Origin: Enteroscipio rubneri
Lineage (GTDB): Bacteria > Actinomycetota > Coriobacteriia > Coriobacteriales > Eggerthellaceae
Direction: 5' to 3'
DNA length: 64,000 bases
Assembly (NCBI RefSeq): GCF_002899715.1
Contig: NZ_PPEK01000009.1
Coordinates: forward strand, 50,743 to 114,742
In this document: one piece after another, positions 38,138 to 48,595 of the stretch
Position numbering within the stretch: the stretch's first letter is position 1
Layout: each line of letters opens with the position of its first letter
The notes under the pieces: model-generated
What the model saw: only the letters and a program-made list of their open reading frames with translations
Databases searched by the model: none
What the model was told of the DNA's origin: nothing
Translations under genes and position numbers: made by a program

Positions 38138-38824
38138 TCACGCCAGCTTGAATCCGACGCCCCAGATGGTCTTGATGTACTCGCCTTCCGCATCGACCGC
38201 CGCCAGCTTCTTGCGGATGTTGCTCACGTGCACGTTGACGGCGTTGTCCTCGCCGTAGTAGCCGCCCTTCCACACCAGCTCGTAGAGCCGCTCGCGCGAG
38301 AACACCCTCCCCGGCTCCTCCATGAGCGTGCGCAGGATATCAAACTCGTGCGCCGTGAGCGCCACCTCGACACCGTCGAGGGACACGCTGCGGGTACCGG
38401 CGTCCAACACGAGCCCCCGGTGCCGCAGCACCTCTCCCACGCGGGCGCAACCTCCCGAGCCGCTGCGCCGCAAGACGGCCTCCACCCGCGCGGCCACCTC
38501 GTCCGGCTCGAAGGGCTTCACGATGTAGTCGTCGGCCCCCGTCGCCAGCAAGGCCACCTTGTCGGCCAAGCCCGCCTTCGCCGACACCACGATCACCGGC
38601 ACGTCCAGCCCCTGCTCGCCGCGCATGTGCTCGAGCAGCTCCGAGCCGGCCAACCCCGGCAGCATGAGATCGAGCAGCACCAGATCGGGCGTCGAAGCCC
38701 CGAGCCTGAGCAGCGCCTCCGATCCGGAAAACGCCTGCATCGCGCGATGGCCCGCGCGCTCCATGACAGCGCGCAGCAAGTTGTTGATGTCGGGATCGTC
38801 CTCCACGACGAGGATCTCACTCAT
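38138..38824 (-). CDS. OmpR-family response regulator
   Basis: A 228-residue regulator with receiver domain (acidic VVEDD, phosphate acceptor Asp52 in DLVLLDLMLPG, Lys in DDYIVKPFEPDE) and a winged helix (LTAHEFDILRTLMEEPG, DNAVNVHVSNIRKKL). I chose ATG 38824 (MSEILVVED), 9 bases from GAGG, over ATG 38830. It lies 24 bases after feoB and before the ABC and kinase genes, so it may be read from both. Partner is most likely the kinase at 35359. Confidence 0.93.
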   Translation of the reverse strand: MSEILVVEDDPDINNLLRAVMERAGHRAMQAFSGSEALLRLGASTPDLVLLDLMLPGLAGSELLEHMRGEQGLDVPVIVVSAKAGLADKVALLATGADDYIVKPFEPDEVAARVEAVLRRSGSGGCARVGEVLRHRGLVLDAGTRSVSLDGVEVALTAHEFDILRTLMEEPGRVFSRERLYELVWKGGYYGEDNAVNVHVSNIRKKLAAVDAEGEYIKTIWGVGFKLA

Positions 38825-38848
38825 GCCCATACACCTCTTTCCGGCTGG

Positions 38849-41404
38849 CTACGACCGGGTCGTGTCCCCCGCCGCCTCGTCCGCCTGCACGTCGACCACC
38901 TCGATGCGCCTGCACGACCCCGCGCTCGCGCATCCCGCGCACGCGCCGTCGCATGCCGCCGCCGCACCTCCGCGCCTCCTTACGCGCCGCACGGCGAATA
39001 CCACCAACACGACCACCGCGGCGGCAACCGCCGCGCTCGCCGCCCCCGCCGTCCCCATGCCCAGCGCAAGCCCGACGCCGCGCACGCCGAACGCCGCGAT
39101 CCACGCCACACCCAACTGCCCGAACGCCATGCCGAGCGCCCACGTTCCGCCCAGCTCGCGCCGCACCGACGCAATGGCGGCTATGCAGGGCGTGTACAGC
39201 AGGCAGAACACGAGCAGGCTGAAAGCGGCGAGCGGCGTGAGCGCGGCCACAAGGCTCTCGGTCGACCCGAACAGGATGGACAGCGTCGACACCACGCTCT
39301 CCTTCGCCATCACGCCGGTGACGAGCGCGGTGGAAACGCGCCAGTCGCCGAACCCGAGCGGCGCGAACAAGGGCGCGATCCAACCCGCCACCACGGCCAG
39401 CATGCTGTCGGCGGAGTCGGCCACCACGTTCAGACCGAAATCGAACGTCTGCATGAACCATATGACGATCGTCGCCAGGAAGATCACCGTGAATGCGCGC
39501 TCGAGGAAGTCCTTCGCCTTCTCCCACAGAAGCTGCCCCACGCTGCGCGGGCTGGGCATGCGATAGTTCGGCAGCTCCATCACGAACGGCACGGCCTCGC
39601 CGGAGAACATCGTCCGGCGCATGAGCAGCGCCACGATCACCCCGGCCGCGATGCCGCCGAAATACAGCCCCACCATCACGACAGCCCCGTCACTCGGGAA
39701 GAACGCCGCCGTGAAGAACGCGTAGATGGGCAGCTTCGCCGAACAGCTCATAAACGGCGTAAGCATGATAGTCATCTTGCGGTCGCGCTCCGAGGGGAGC
39801 GTGCGCGACGCCATGACCGCCGGCACCGTACAGCCGAATCCCACGAGCATGGGCACGATGGAGCGCCCCGACAGCCCGATGCGTCGCAGCAGCTTGTCCA
39901 TCACGAACGCCACGCGCGCCATGTAGCCCGAGTCCTCCAGAAGCGACAGGAAGAAGAACAGCGTCACGATGATGGGCAGGAAGCCCACCACGCTGCCCAC
40001 GCCGTTGAACACGCCGTCGATCACGAGCGATTGCAGCACCTCGTTCACCTGCGCGGCCGCGAGCGCCCCGGCCACCGCATCGGTGAGCGCGCCGATCCCC
40101 GCGTCCAGCGCCTCGGAGAGCCAGGCGCCCACCACGTTGAACGTGAGCCAGAACACGAGCGCCATGATGCCCACGAATGCAGGGATGGCCGTGAGCGGCC
40201 CAGTGAGCACGCGGTCGAGCGCCATGCTGCGCGCGTGCTCGCGGCTCTCCTTGGGCTTCACCACCGTGCGCGAGCACACTTTTCCGATGAAGCTGAAGCG
40301 CATGTCGGCGATGGCGGCGGCACGGTCGAGCCCGCGTTCGGCCTCCATCTGGCACACGATGTGCTCGAGCGCGTCCTTCTCGTTCTGATCGAGGTCGAGC
40401 CGCTCGGACACGAGCGCATCGCCTTCCGCCAGCTTGCTCGCGGCGAACCGCGCCGGGATGCCCGCGCGCTCGGCATGGTCCTCGATGAGCGCCATGATGC
40501 TGTGCAGGCAGCGGTGCACCGCGCCGTCGTGCTCGTCGGGCGCGCAGAAATCCTGACGCACCGGTGGCTCCTGGAAGCGCGCAACGTGCAGCGCGTGGTC
40601 CACCAGCTCGGCTATACCTTCGTTCTTGACAGCCGAGATGGGCACCACTGGGATGCCCAGCAGCTTCTCCATCTCGTTCACGTCGATGGTTCCGCCGTTG
40701 CCCTCCACCTCGTCCATCATGTTGAGGGCGAGCACCATCGGCATGCCCAGTTCCATGAGCTGCATCGTAAGGTAGAGGTTGCGCTCCACATTGGTGGCGT
40801 CCACGATGTTGATGATGCCGCGCGGCCGCTCGTCCAGGAGGAACCGACGTGTCACCAGCTCCTCACTCGAGTACGGCGACATGGAGTAAATGCCCGGCAG
40901 ATCGGTGACCAACGCCTCGGAATGCCCGCGCACGACTCCATCCTTGCGATCCACCGTAACCCCGGGAAAGTTTCCCACATGCTGGTTCGAACCGGTCAAC
41001 TGGTTGAACAGCGTCGTCTTGCCGCAGTTCTGATTGCCTACGAGAGCGAAGAGAACGGTCTCCCCTTCCGGAAGCGGGTTCTCCTCGTCTTTGTCGTGAA
41101 ACCTGCCGCCCTCGCCAAGACCAGGATGCGGCACCGGCTTACGCGCCTGCGGGTCGTCGCGCTCCTCCGAGGCGTCGCGCACGTCGTCCACTGCGATCTT
41201 GCGCGCGTCGCCCACGCGCAGCGTCAGCTCATAACCATGAACGCGCACCTCGACCGGATCTCCCATGGGCGCATGCTTTACCATGGTCACCGCCGCAGAA
41301 GGGATGATGCCCATGTCAAGGAAGTGCTGCCGCAGCGACCCTTCGCCGCCGACGGCCGTCACCGTGGCGGTCTTGTCGATGGGCAGGTTGTCAAGCGTCG
41401 TCAA
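38849..41404 (-). CDS. feoB: Ferrous iron transporter: FeoA-FeoB fusion with Cys-rich tail
   Basis: Takes up Fe(II) under low oxygen. The 851-residue protein begins with a FeoA-like SH3 domain (residues 3-73), a linker, then FeoB: G domain with GNQNCGKTTLFNQLTG (residues 123-138), FPGVTVDRKDG and DLPGIYSMSPYS, then the membrane part with two gate motifs (GFGCTVPAVMASR, TPFMSCSAKLPIYA). The end, CDGACAGCASAGSC (818-831), resembles the separate FeoB-associated Cys-rich protein. Start is TTG 41404 with GAGGAG 7 bases upstream; no ATG fits the frame. So three usually separate parts are one chain. The 235 bases upstream are AT rich near 41490-41520 but show no clear DtxR/Fur box. Confidence 0.95.
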   Translation of the reverse strand: MTTLDNLPIDKTATVTAVGGEGSLRQHFLDMGIIPSAAVTMVKHAPMGDPVEVRVHGYELTLRVGDARKIAVDDVRDASEERDDPQARKPVPHPGLGEGGRFHDKDEENPLPEGETVLFALVGNQNCGKTTLFNQLTGSNQHVGNFPGVTVDRKDGVVRGHSEALVTDLPGIYSMSPYSSEELVTRRFLLDERPRGIINIVDATNVERNLYLTMQLMELGMPMVLALNMMDEVEGNGGTIDVNEMEKLLGIPVVPISAVKNEGIAELVDHALHVARFQEPPVRQDFCAPDEHDGAVHRCLHSIMALIEDHAERAGIPARFAASKLAEGDALVSERLDLDQNEKDALEHIVCQMEAERGLDRAAAIADMRFSFIGKVCSRTVVKPKESREHARSMALDRVLTGPLTAIPAFVGIMALVFWLTFNVVGAWLSEALDAGIGALTDAVAGALAAAQVNEVLQSLVIDGVFNGVGSVVGFLPIIVTLFFFLSLLEDSGYMARVAFVMDKLLRRIGLSGRSIVPMLVGFGCTVPAVMASRTLPSERDRKMTIMLTPFMSCSAKLPIYAFFTAAFFPSDGAVVMVGLYFGGIAAGVIVALLMRRTMFSGEAVPFVMELPNYRMPSPRSVGQLLWEKAKDFLERAFTVIFLATIVIWFMQTFDFGLNVVADSADSMLAVVAGWIAPLFAPLGFGDWRVSTALVTGVMAKESVVSTLSILFGSTESLVAALTPLAAFSLLVFCLLYTPCIAAIASVRRELGGTWALGMAFGQLGVAWIAAFGVRGVGLALGMGTAGAASAAVAAAVVVLVVFAVRRVRRRGGAAAACDGACAGCASAGSCRRIEVVDVQADEAAGDTTRS

Positions 41405-41639
41405 TGCACATCTCCTCGGGCCCGAGCCGCCACGCGACAGCTCGCATGCCTCGCTTTTTCCGTTGCCTCCATGGTACCGCGAAACCACATGTTTATCATA
41501 AAAAAGTTTCCCGTGGCAAACCCTTCAAGGAACCTGCACAAGTGCGAAAAACGACGCCGGCACGCCGATTCGCCTACGACGAAAAGCGCCCGGATCGCAC
41601 AAGCGAACCGGGCGCCCGACCGTCGACCAAAGACCTGGT

Positions 41640-43667
41640 TTAACGATACTGGGAAGCATGCTTCTCGAAGAAATCGAACCGGGGAGGCAGCTCGCGAATC
41701 CGATGGCGCCCTTCGGTAATTTCGCCGGCGCTGCATAGCTCCTCGAAGCTGTCGAAATCGTAGTTCCAGCTGAAGAAGTCGTCGAAGTCGAAGCTCAGGT
41801 AATCGCAGATCTTCTCGGTGCCTGTCGGAACGATGGGATGCATGAGCAGCGTTGCGATGCGGAGCAGATGGAACGAATCGACGAGCACCTGGCGACGAGC
41901 CTCGTCGTCGTCGGCCAGTTCGGCCGCGCGTATGCCGTCCGACCAATGCTTGTTCGCCCAGCGGATAAACTCGTCCATAAGCGACATGACGGAATGGAAC
42001 TCGGCCCTGTGCATCAGCCTGTCGTACTTGGAGAGGGCTCTGAAGGCCTGCGTGACAGCCTCGGACGAGGGCTCGCCTAGCGGCATATATCCTTCGAAAT
42101 TCTTCTGAGCCTCGTAGAAGCAGCTGCGCGCAAGACGGTTGAACACGTTCGTGAGCAACGCTCCTTCTTTGAGCACCGGATCGGCCACGCGCGGGTCGGC
42201 CAACTCCTTCTCGGTGGCGAGAAAAGGCTTTGGCTTGAAGCCGACCGACTTCTGATCGAGTCCGAGCGCCAAGAAATGGGCGCGTAGCTGCTCCACGGTG
42301 TAGTGCTCCAGAAGCTCGTCAGCCGAAGGCGGCTTGACCGACCCGGACGACGAGGCCTTCTTATCGCCGTACAGGATGTGATGATTGGCCACGAGCTTGG
42401 TCTGACGCAAAGGCGTATCTGTCTCGCCCGGCACGAGTATATCGCCGGGCTTCACCGCTTCGATGAGCGCGGGCTGCGCCACGCCGTAGAAGTACAGGTT
42501 GTCCTGGCCGATAAACTGGTACACTTCGGCGTCTTCTGAACACCACCAATCGCGCCAGCTGCCGCGAGGCAGGCCCATCTTGTCGTTGACGGCCATAGTG
42601 AACGACATAGGCGCCCACAAGCTCTCAGGCCAGCACCACACCGTGAGCCCCTCAAGACCGTCGATAACGGGCGCCTTCACGCCCCATTCGATGTTGCCCG
42701 TGATGCGGAACGGCACCAGCGCCTTGCTGGTGCGGAAGCGGATGCCCGCACCGGCGAGCACCTCGCGCGCCGTATCGCGCGCATCGATGTCGGCGAACTC
42801 GATCTCGAAGCTCTGCTTGCCTTTCTCGGCCTCGTGCAGTTCATGAGAGGGCAAGCCGGCAGCCACAGCCTCGTAGGCCTCGCGCGCGTCATTCTTGATG
42901 TAGACGACGGGCGGGGCCAAGAACTCCTTCACGGTTTGCGGCACGACGGCACGCACATCGGCGTCGGCGTCAAGCGCCGCCGCATGCGCGCGCAGAAAGT
43001 CCGCGAATGCGGGCAAATCGAAGTACCAATTCTCGACCGGGCGCATCTCGGGCTCGACGCCCGTAAGCGACGATCGCGGCGCGATGAGATCCTCGGGCGC
43101 ATAACTGTGGCCAAGATCGCACTCATCGGCATAGCCGTGCTCTGACTTGCAGCCCTGGACGGGGCAGCGTCCGATTACCTGGCGTCCGTTAAGAAACGTT
43201 TGCGCCTCTGGATCGTAAAACTGCAGCGTGGATCGGCGCTGCAAATGTCCGTTCTCGTGCAGCTTCTCGATAAACTTCTCGCTGATGAGCTGGTGCACGT
43301 CTCCCGAGTGGCCGATGTTGGAACCCTCATAGATATCCAGGCTGATGTCGTAGGCGCCGAGCGTCGCCTTTTGCGCCTCGTGGTTCCTCAGCACGTACTC
43401 CTCGATGGTGCCATCAAACTCGCCGGCTTCCACGAGCTTGCGATAGCCTTCGTTGATGGGCGAGCCGAAGCAGTCGGTGCCACTAATGAAGCGCACGTTG
43501 GCCGCGCCGATGCGGTCGCGCAGAAAACGCGCGAAGGCATCGGCCGGCACAAACACGCCGGCGATATGACCGAAATGCAGCGGTTTGTTGCCATAGGGCA
43601 TGCCCGCCGTGACTACGGCCCGTTTGGGCCAGGACGCGCGCTCCTGCTTAGTGGGCGAGGCGGCCAT
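41640..43667 (-). CDS. metG: Methionyl-tRNA synthetase, divergent, degraded KMSKS loop
   Basis: A class I synthetase of 675 residues that charges tRNA with methionine. It has the HIGH-equivalent PLHFGHIAG, FISGTDCFGSPI, a zinc knuckle (CPVQGC, then C and H), FIGQDNLYFYGV and W-C-W-P-E-S. The loop that normally reads KMSKS is KASSS (DKKASSSGSVKPP), losing the second Lys. An insertion around EKGKQSFEIEFADIDARD is also unusual. It could be the only MetRS of a divergent lineage, or a paralogue with a changed role; the window cannot tell. ATG 43667 has GGAGATGG upstream and overlaps the sppA end by 20 bases. Confidence 0.85.
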   Translation of the reverse strand: MAASPTKQERASWPKRAVVTAGMPYGNKPLHFGHIAGVFVPADAFARFLRDRIGAANVRFISGTDCFGSPINEGYRKLVEAGEFDGTIEEYVLRNHEAQKATLGAYDISLDIYEGSNIGHSGDVHQLISEKFIEKLHENGHLQRRSTLQFYDPEAQTFLNGRQVIGRCPVQGCKSEHGYADECDLGHSYAPEDLIAPRSSLTGVEPEMRPVENWYFDLPAFADFLRAHAAALDADADVRAVVPQTVKEFLAPPVVYIKNDAREAYEAVAAGLPSHELHEAEKGKQSFEIEFADIDARDTAREVLAGAGIRFRTSKALVPFRITGNIEWGVKAPVIDGLEGLTVWCWPESLWAPMSFTMAVNDKMGLPRGSWRDWWCSEDAEVYQFIGQDNLYFYGVAQPALIEAVKPGDILVPGETDTPLRQTKLVANHHILYGDKKASSSGSVKPPSADELLEHYTVEQLRAHFLALGLDQKSVGFKPKPFLATEKELADPRVADPVLKEGALLTNVFNRLARSCFYEAQKNFEGYMPLGEPSSEAVTQAFRALSKYDRLMHRAEFHSVMSLMDEFIRWANKHWSDGIRAAELADDDEARRQVLVDSFHLLRIATLLMHPIVPTGTEKICDYLSFDFDDFFSWNYDFDSFEELCSAGEITEGRHRIRELPPRFDFFEKHASQYR

Positions 43668-44718
43668 CGTTTTCCATCTCCTTCATCGCGGCGACAAGGT
43701 TCTCGACGGATACATCGCTTGATGACATTAGGTCGAGGAGCGTCGACAGATCGGACCCTGCGGGCTCGAGCGCCACGGTCGTATACGCCGACATGTTCGC
43801 AAGCTCGGCGGCCTTAGCAACGGCGTCCTGCTGCGTGCCCACCTCGTCGGCCAGCCCGTTCTCCACAGCGTCGATGCCGGTGAACGTGAGTCCCGTTGCC
43901 AGAGCGCGAACCTCCTCGACGGCCATACCGCGCCCCTCTGCAACAGTCTGCACGAAGGTCTCGTTTATCTGATCGACCATGGCCTGGTAGTAGGCGCGCT
44001 CCTCCTCGGTAAGCGCGCGGGTACCGTAGCTCGAATCCTTGCTGTCGGACGACGTGATGTTGTCGATGCTGATGCCCAGCAGTTCGTATAGCCCCGACAA
44101 ATCGGTAACCTGCATGGCAGTGCCGATGGAGCCTATGGCCGTGGACTTCGCGGTGAAGATGTAGTCGGCCTGCGACGAAATCTCGTATGCTGCCGAAGCG
44201 TTCGTCGCCGCACTTGAAACCACGACGGGTTTGCCAGTGCTTTCGGAGAACTCGCGCACGTACTCGGACATCTCTTCGCCCGCCGTCGCCGTGCCGCCGC
44301 CCGAGTTGACGCGCAGCACGATGGCCTTGACGTGCCCATTCTCTGCCGCGATATCGAGCTGTTCCTTCAAACCCTCGGGACTGCACGTGGAACCGTCGTA
44401 TTGGATAGTGCCATCGAGCTCGATGACGCCTACCGCATCGCTCATGAGATAGTCAACGCCGGATGTCGATGACGAGGTGCCCAGGGAGCCAAACGACGTC
44501 ATGACGCCGGCGCACGACACCATGCCTACGGCAAGCAGCACGAAGACCAACACGACGGCCACGAGCGCAACGATCCAGCCTCGGCTCTTCTTGGGTGCAG
44601 GCTGAGGGGCATAGGGTTGCGCGTAGTACGCTCCTTCGCCTCCTGGGATCGGCGCGCCCGGTTGAGGCGCTGGGGGCTGCTGCCACACCTGCTGCTGCCA
44701 CGTATCATTTTGGGACAT
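43648..44718 (-). CDS. sppA: Signal peptide peptidase SppA (S49 family)
   Basis: A membrane-anchored serine peptidase that clears signal peptides and other membrane fragments. The 356-residue protein has a Pro/Gln-rich cytoplasmic start (residues 8-42), one membrane helix (about 47-70), then the S49 domain. Ser175 (ATNASAAYE) and Lys227 (SSDSKDSSYG) are 52 residues apart, the same spacing as the Ser-Lys dyad of Bacillus SppA, and LTEEERAYYQAMVDQI is a family mark. Single-domain short form. TAGTATGAT near 44747-44755 could be its -10. Confidence 0.92.
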   Translation of the reverse strand: MSQNDTWQQQVWQQPPAPQPGAPIPGGEGAYYAQPYAPQPAPKKSRGWIVALVAVVLVFVLLAVGMVSCAGVMTSFGSLGTSSSTSGVDYLMSDAVGVIELDGTIQYDGSTCSPEGLKEQLDIAAENGHVKAIVLRVNSGGGTATAGEEMSEYVREFSESTGKPVVVSSAATNASAAYEISSQADYIFTAKSTAIGSIGTAMQVTDLSGLYELLGISIDNITSSDSKDSSYGTRALTEEERAYYQAMVDQINETFVQTVAEGRGMAVEEVRALATGLTFTGIDAVENGLADEVGTQQDAVAKAAELANMSAYTTVALEPAGSDLSTLLDLMSSSDVSVENLVAAMKEMENDGRLAH

Positions 44719-44763
44719 GTTCCCTCCTCGTTTAGGCTGGGATCATACTACCTTATGCGACAG

Positions 44764-44790
44764 GGAACCGCGCCCGACGGGCGCGGTTCC
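44764..44790 (-). terminator. Hairpin downstream of rho
   Basis: A perfect 12-base stem (GGAACCGCGCCC at 44764-44775, complement at 44779-44790) with a 3-base loop between rho and sppA. No T run follows on the minus strand, so it may stop transcription weakly or protect the rho mRNA end. Confidence 0.55.
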
Positions 44791-44885
44791 ACGATGGCTC
44801 CATTATACGTTCCCGCCGACGAATCCTGCATGACGGCACCTTGACGGATACCAAAGAACCCCATCGGCCACAAGGAGTCCAATCG

Positions 44886-46496
44886 CTAGATCTCGATGGC
44901 GTCGCCCTTGGTGTGCTGCGCCTTCTTTGCCGTACGCAGCAAGAACTCCTGGTTCGTGTCCGTCTGCTTGAGCGACTTGATGAGCATGTCCATGGCGCGC
45001 TCGGTTGAGTTTGTATTCGACAGGATACGCCGAACAGCCCATATGAGCGGCGCCTCCTGAGGCTCGAGCAGCAGCTCCTCCTTGCGGGTGCCGCTTGCAA
45101 CCGGGTCGATGGCCGGAAAGATGCGCCTGTCGGCCAGATTGCGATCAAGCTTGAGCTCCATATTCCCCGTTCCCTTGAATTCCTCGAAGATGACCTCGTC
45201 CATCTTCGACCCCGTATCGACGAGCGCGGAAGCCAGAATGGTGAGGCTCCCGCCGCCTTCGATATTGCGAGCGGCACCCAGAAAGCGTTTGGGCGGGTAA
45301 AGCGCCGTGGAGTCCACGCCGCCGGAAAGGATGCGGCCCGATGCAGGCTGCGCCAAGTTATAAGCGCGCGCGAGGCGTGTGAGGGAGTCGAGCAGCACCA
45401 CGACATCTTTACCGCACTCCACAAGGCGTTTCGCACGCTCGATCACGAGTTCCGATACGGCGATATGGTTCTCGGTGGGCATGTCGAACGTGGAGGATAT
45501 GACCTCGCCTTTTATAGAGCGCTCCATGTCCGTAACCTCTTCGGGACGCTCGTCAACCAAGAGGCACATGAGGTGCACCTCGGGGTTATTCGCGCTGATA
45601 GCGGCCGCAATATCTTTGAGGATAGTGGTCTTGCCGGCTTTCGGAGGGCTTACGATCAGGCCGCGCTGGCCCTTGCCAATAGGGCTCACGAGATCAATGA
45701 CGCGTGCTGTGATGGTGCTCTTGCCATGCTCCATAGTCAGGCATTCGTCCGGATACACCGGTGTGAGATCGCCGAAGCGCACGCGGTTGCCGCACTCCTC
45801 GACAGGGGTACCGTTGATAGCGGTGACCTTCTGGATAGCCGCGTACTTCTCGTTCTCACGGGCCGGGCGCGTCTGCCCCGTAACGAGATCGCCTTTGCGC
45901 AGCCCGTTGCGCCGAATGGTGGAAAGCCCCACGTAGCAGTCAGTTTCGCCCGGCAGGTACCCCTGCGTTCGGAGGAAACCGTACCCGTCAGCGAGGATGT
46001 CTAGAATGCCCGTCGCCTCGATGAAGCCCTCTGCTTTCACGCTGGCGTCAAACACGGCCTCTACAAGCTCGGCCTTCTTGAGGCCCGCCACGTTTACGCC
46101 GAGCTCCGTCGCCTTCTCGCGCAACTCTGCCACCTTGAGCTTCGTCAACTCCTCGCGTGAAACGCTCGGCTGCACTTCGCGGGGGCCGCGGTTGCTGTCG
46201 TGCTGGCGTCGCTGTCGGCGCTGGTTCTGGCCGCCCTGCCCGTTCTGCTTGCCGTTCTGCTTCTGCCTATTGGACGAACCCTGTTTGGCGCCTCCGTTGG
46301 AGCCGCCTGACCGTTTGGAGGCGCCTTGAGCGTCTCCTCCCGTGTTCGCCTTCACGGATTTGCGCGGCGTACGCGCTGCGGAACCGCGTGACGCTGGTGC
46401 AGAACCCTCTTGCTTTCCCGAGGGAGCCTTGGCGTTCACGTTCGTAGAACGGCGGCGGCGCGGAGCCGCGGTTGCAGTTGCTTCGTTCTCGCTCAT
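44886..46496 (-). CDS. rho: Transcription termination factor Rho with low-complexity insert
   Basis: Rho is the hexameric RNA helicase that ends transcripts. The 536-residue protein has a Rho N-terminal domain ([19 protein letters not shown]), cold-shock-like RNA-binding domain ([17 protein letters not shown]), and the ATPase with [28 protein letters not shown] and the R-loop region. Ahead of these lie about 100 residues rich in Gly, Asn, Gln, Ser, Arg, typical of the disordered N-terminal regions in high-GC actinobacterial Rho. ATG 46496 overlaps the tal stop (ATGA). Confidence 0.96.
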   Translation of the reverse strand: MSENEATATAAPRRRRSTNVNAKAPSGKQEGSAPASRGSAARTPRKSVKANTGGDAQGASKRSGGSNGGAKQGSSNRQKQNGKQNGQGGQNQRRQRRQHDSNRGPREVQPSVSREELTKLKVAELREKATELGVNVAGLKKAELVEAVFDASVKAEGFIEATGILDILADGYGFLRTQGYLPGETDCYVGLSTIRRNGLRKGDLVTGQTRPARENEKYAAIQKVTAINGTPVEECGNRVRFGDLTPVYPDECLTMEHGKSTITARVIDLVSPIGKGQRGLIVSPPKAGKTTILKDIAAAISANNPEVHLMCLLVDERPEEVTDMERSIKGEVISSTFDMPTENHIAVSELVIERAKRLVECGKDVVVLLDSLTRLARAYNLAQPASGRILSGGVDSTALYPPKRFLGAARNIEGGGSLTILASALVDTGSKMDEVIFEEFKGTGNMELKLDRNLADRRIFPAIDPVASGTRKEELLLEPQEAPLIWAVRRILSNTNSTERAMDMLIKSLKQTDTNQEFLLRTAKKAQHTKGDAIEI

Positions 46497-47155
46497 GCGC
46501 CCTGCACTTTCTCCCAATCCTTGAGGAACGCCTCAAGGCCGCGGTCGGTCAGCGGGTGCTGGACGCATTTCTTCAGCGCCGCGAACGGCACCGTGGCGAT
46601 GTCGGCACCCATGAGGGCTGCCTGCGCCACGTGGTTCGCACTGCGCACCGACGCGGCGATGATCTCCACGTCGTGGCCGAAATCGTAGTTGTTCACGGCG
46701 GCCACTACGTCCTCGAGCTGAGCGAGACCGTTCTCGGAGATATCGTCGAAACGGCCCACGAACGGGCTGATGTAGCGCGCCCCAGCGCGGGCGGCCATAA
46801 TGGCCTGCGGCACGGTGAAGCACAGCGTCATGTTCACCGGGATTCCCTCACTGGCCAGCTGCTTCGTGGCGGCTAGGCCCTCGATCATCGTGGGAAGCTT
46901 CACCACCACGTTGTCGGCGAGCGCGGCCAGCTCGCGACCGTCGCGAATCATCTCATCGCGCGTCATGGCCACGCTCTCGGCGGACACGGGACCGTCCACG
47001 ATCTCGCAGATGCGCCTGATGTGGTTGTGGAAGTCGGCGAGCTTGCCGCCCGTGCGGGCGTAGAGCGTCGGGTTCGTGGTCACGCCCGCGAGCACGCCCC
47101 AGCTGGCCGCCTCCTCGATCTCGGCGAGATCGGCGGTGTCGAGAAAAAACTTCAC
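46493..47155 (-). CDS. Transaldolase / fructose-6-phosphate aldolase family protein
   Basis: A 220-residue enzyme of the small TalC/FSA subfamily (MKFFLDTADLAEIEEA, GVTTNPTL). The Schiff-base Lys is in VVVKLPTMIEGLAA. Small members act either as transaldolase in the pentose phosphate pathway or as fructose-6-phosphate aldolase; with a split transketolase in the same genome region the first is more likely. ATG 47155 has AAGGAGG upstream. Transcribed with rho. Confidence 0.92.
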   Translation of the reverse strand: MKFFLDTADLAEIEEAASWGVLAGVTTNPTLYARTGGKLADFHNHIRRICEIVDGPVSAESVAMTRDEMIRDGRELAALADNVVVKLPTMIEGLAATKQLASEGIPVNMTLCFTVPQAIMAARAGARYISPFVGRFDDISENGLAQLEDVVAAVNNYDFGHDVEIIAASVRSANHVAQAALMGADIATVPFAALKKCVQHPLTDRGLEAFLKDWEKVQGA

Positions 47156-47276
47156 CCAGTCCTCCTTGTATGTTCGGCTTTATGGTTAGACACGCGCGAA
47201 TGCGCGCATAAGTTCCGTGTGGCGGAATGCAAATGTGGTGGGTTTTTCTTCCTTGAAAGATAAAGAACTGCAGATC

Positions 47277-47305
47277 ATAGTAGCGTATGTTTCTGCTCCG
47301 TTCAA
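47277..47305 (-). promoter_or_regulatory. Promoter of tal-rho
   Basis: Minus strand: TTGAAC (47300-47305), 17 bases, TACTAT (47277-47282). The start would be near 47270, leaving a leader of about 115 bases with a GC-rich hairpin around 47190-47205. It lies between hisI and tal, so tal-rho has its own promoter. Confidence 0.65.
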
Positions 47306-47378
47306 GCAAAATGCCATTCGTAACGTGTATTTGCGATGGAGACCAGACTACGAAACGGTATGGTCGGAGCAAGGAAGC

Positions 47379-47696
47379 TCAGCGAAGCGTACGGAAGAAA
47401 CAGCTGCGCGCGCCAGTGTGGCAGGCCGGCCCCGCCGGGTGCACGAGCGCGAGCAGCGTGTCGGCGTCGCAGTCGTAGCGCAGCTCTCTAAGCTTCTGCA
47501 CGTTGCCGCTGGTTGCACCCTTGTGCCACAATTCCTGGCGGCTGCGGCTCCAGAACACCGTCTCGCCGCACTCGAGCGTGAGCGCGAGCGACTCCTCGCT
47601 CATCCACGCCATCATGAGCACCTCGAGCGTGTCCGCATCCTGCACGATGCACGGGATGAGGCCGTCGGCGTTGTAGGCGAGGTCGAGGATGTCCAT
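47379..47696 (-). CDS. hisI: Phosphoribosyl-AMP cyclohydrolase
   Basis: HisI opens the purine ring of phosphoribosyl-AMP in histidine synthesis. The 105-residue protein is the cyclohydrolase domain alone ([56 protein letters not shown], with the zinc-binding Cys residues). There is no HisE domain. ATG 47696 has AAAGGGAA upstream. It is the last gene of the operon. Confidence 0.95.
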   Translation of the reverse strand: MDILDLAYNADGLIPCIVQDADTLEVLMMAWMSEESLALTLECGETVFWSRSRQELWHKGATSGNVQKLRELRYDCDADTLLALVHPAGPACHTGARSCFFRTLR

Positions 47697-47777
47697 GAGC
47701 GATTCCCTTTCTTGCAGGTTGTTCGATGGTCGCACCGGTTGGCGCAGTAACTCAGCGAGAGGCCTCGCAGCGTCAGC

Positions 47778-47830
47778 GTTCCGCCGTTCGGCACGTGCGC
47801 GAAGCGCGGTCCTGTGGGGAACGGCGGAAC
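47778..47830. repeat. Inverted repeat between hisF and hisI
   Basis: Perfect 12-base arms GTTCCGCCGTTC (47778-47789) and GAACGGCGGAAC (47819-47830) with a 29-base loop that itself contains GCACGTGC. The right arm touches the hisF stop codon. It lies in the 134-base spacer inside the operon and could be an mRNA-stabilising or partly terminating structure. Confidence 0.55.

Positions 47831-48595
<765 letters not shown>

Noticed and set aside
40390..40420. SERLDLD in FeoB as a further repeat copy
   Set aside because: Only a short chance likeness to GLSERL; the DNA does not match the repeat cores and the residues belong to the FeoB G-domain region.
38228..41719. 1163-residue open frame on the plus strand
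   Set aside because: It lies opposite feoB and the response regulator, is very rich in His and Arg, has no ribosome site and no family features. It is a by-product of codon bias in GC-rich DNA.
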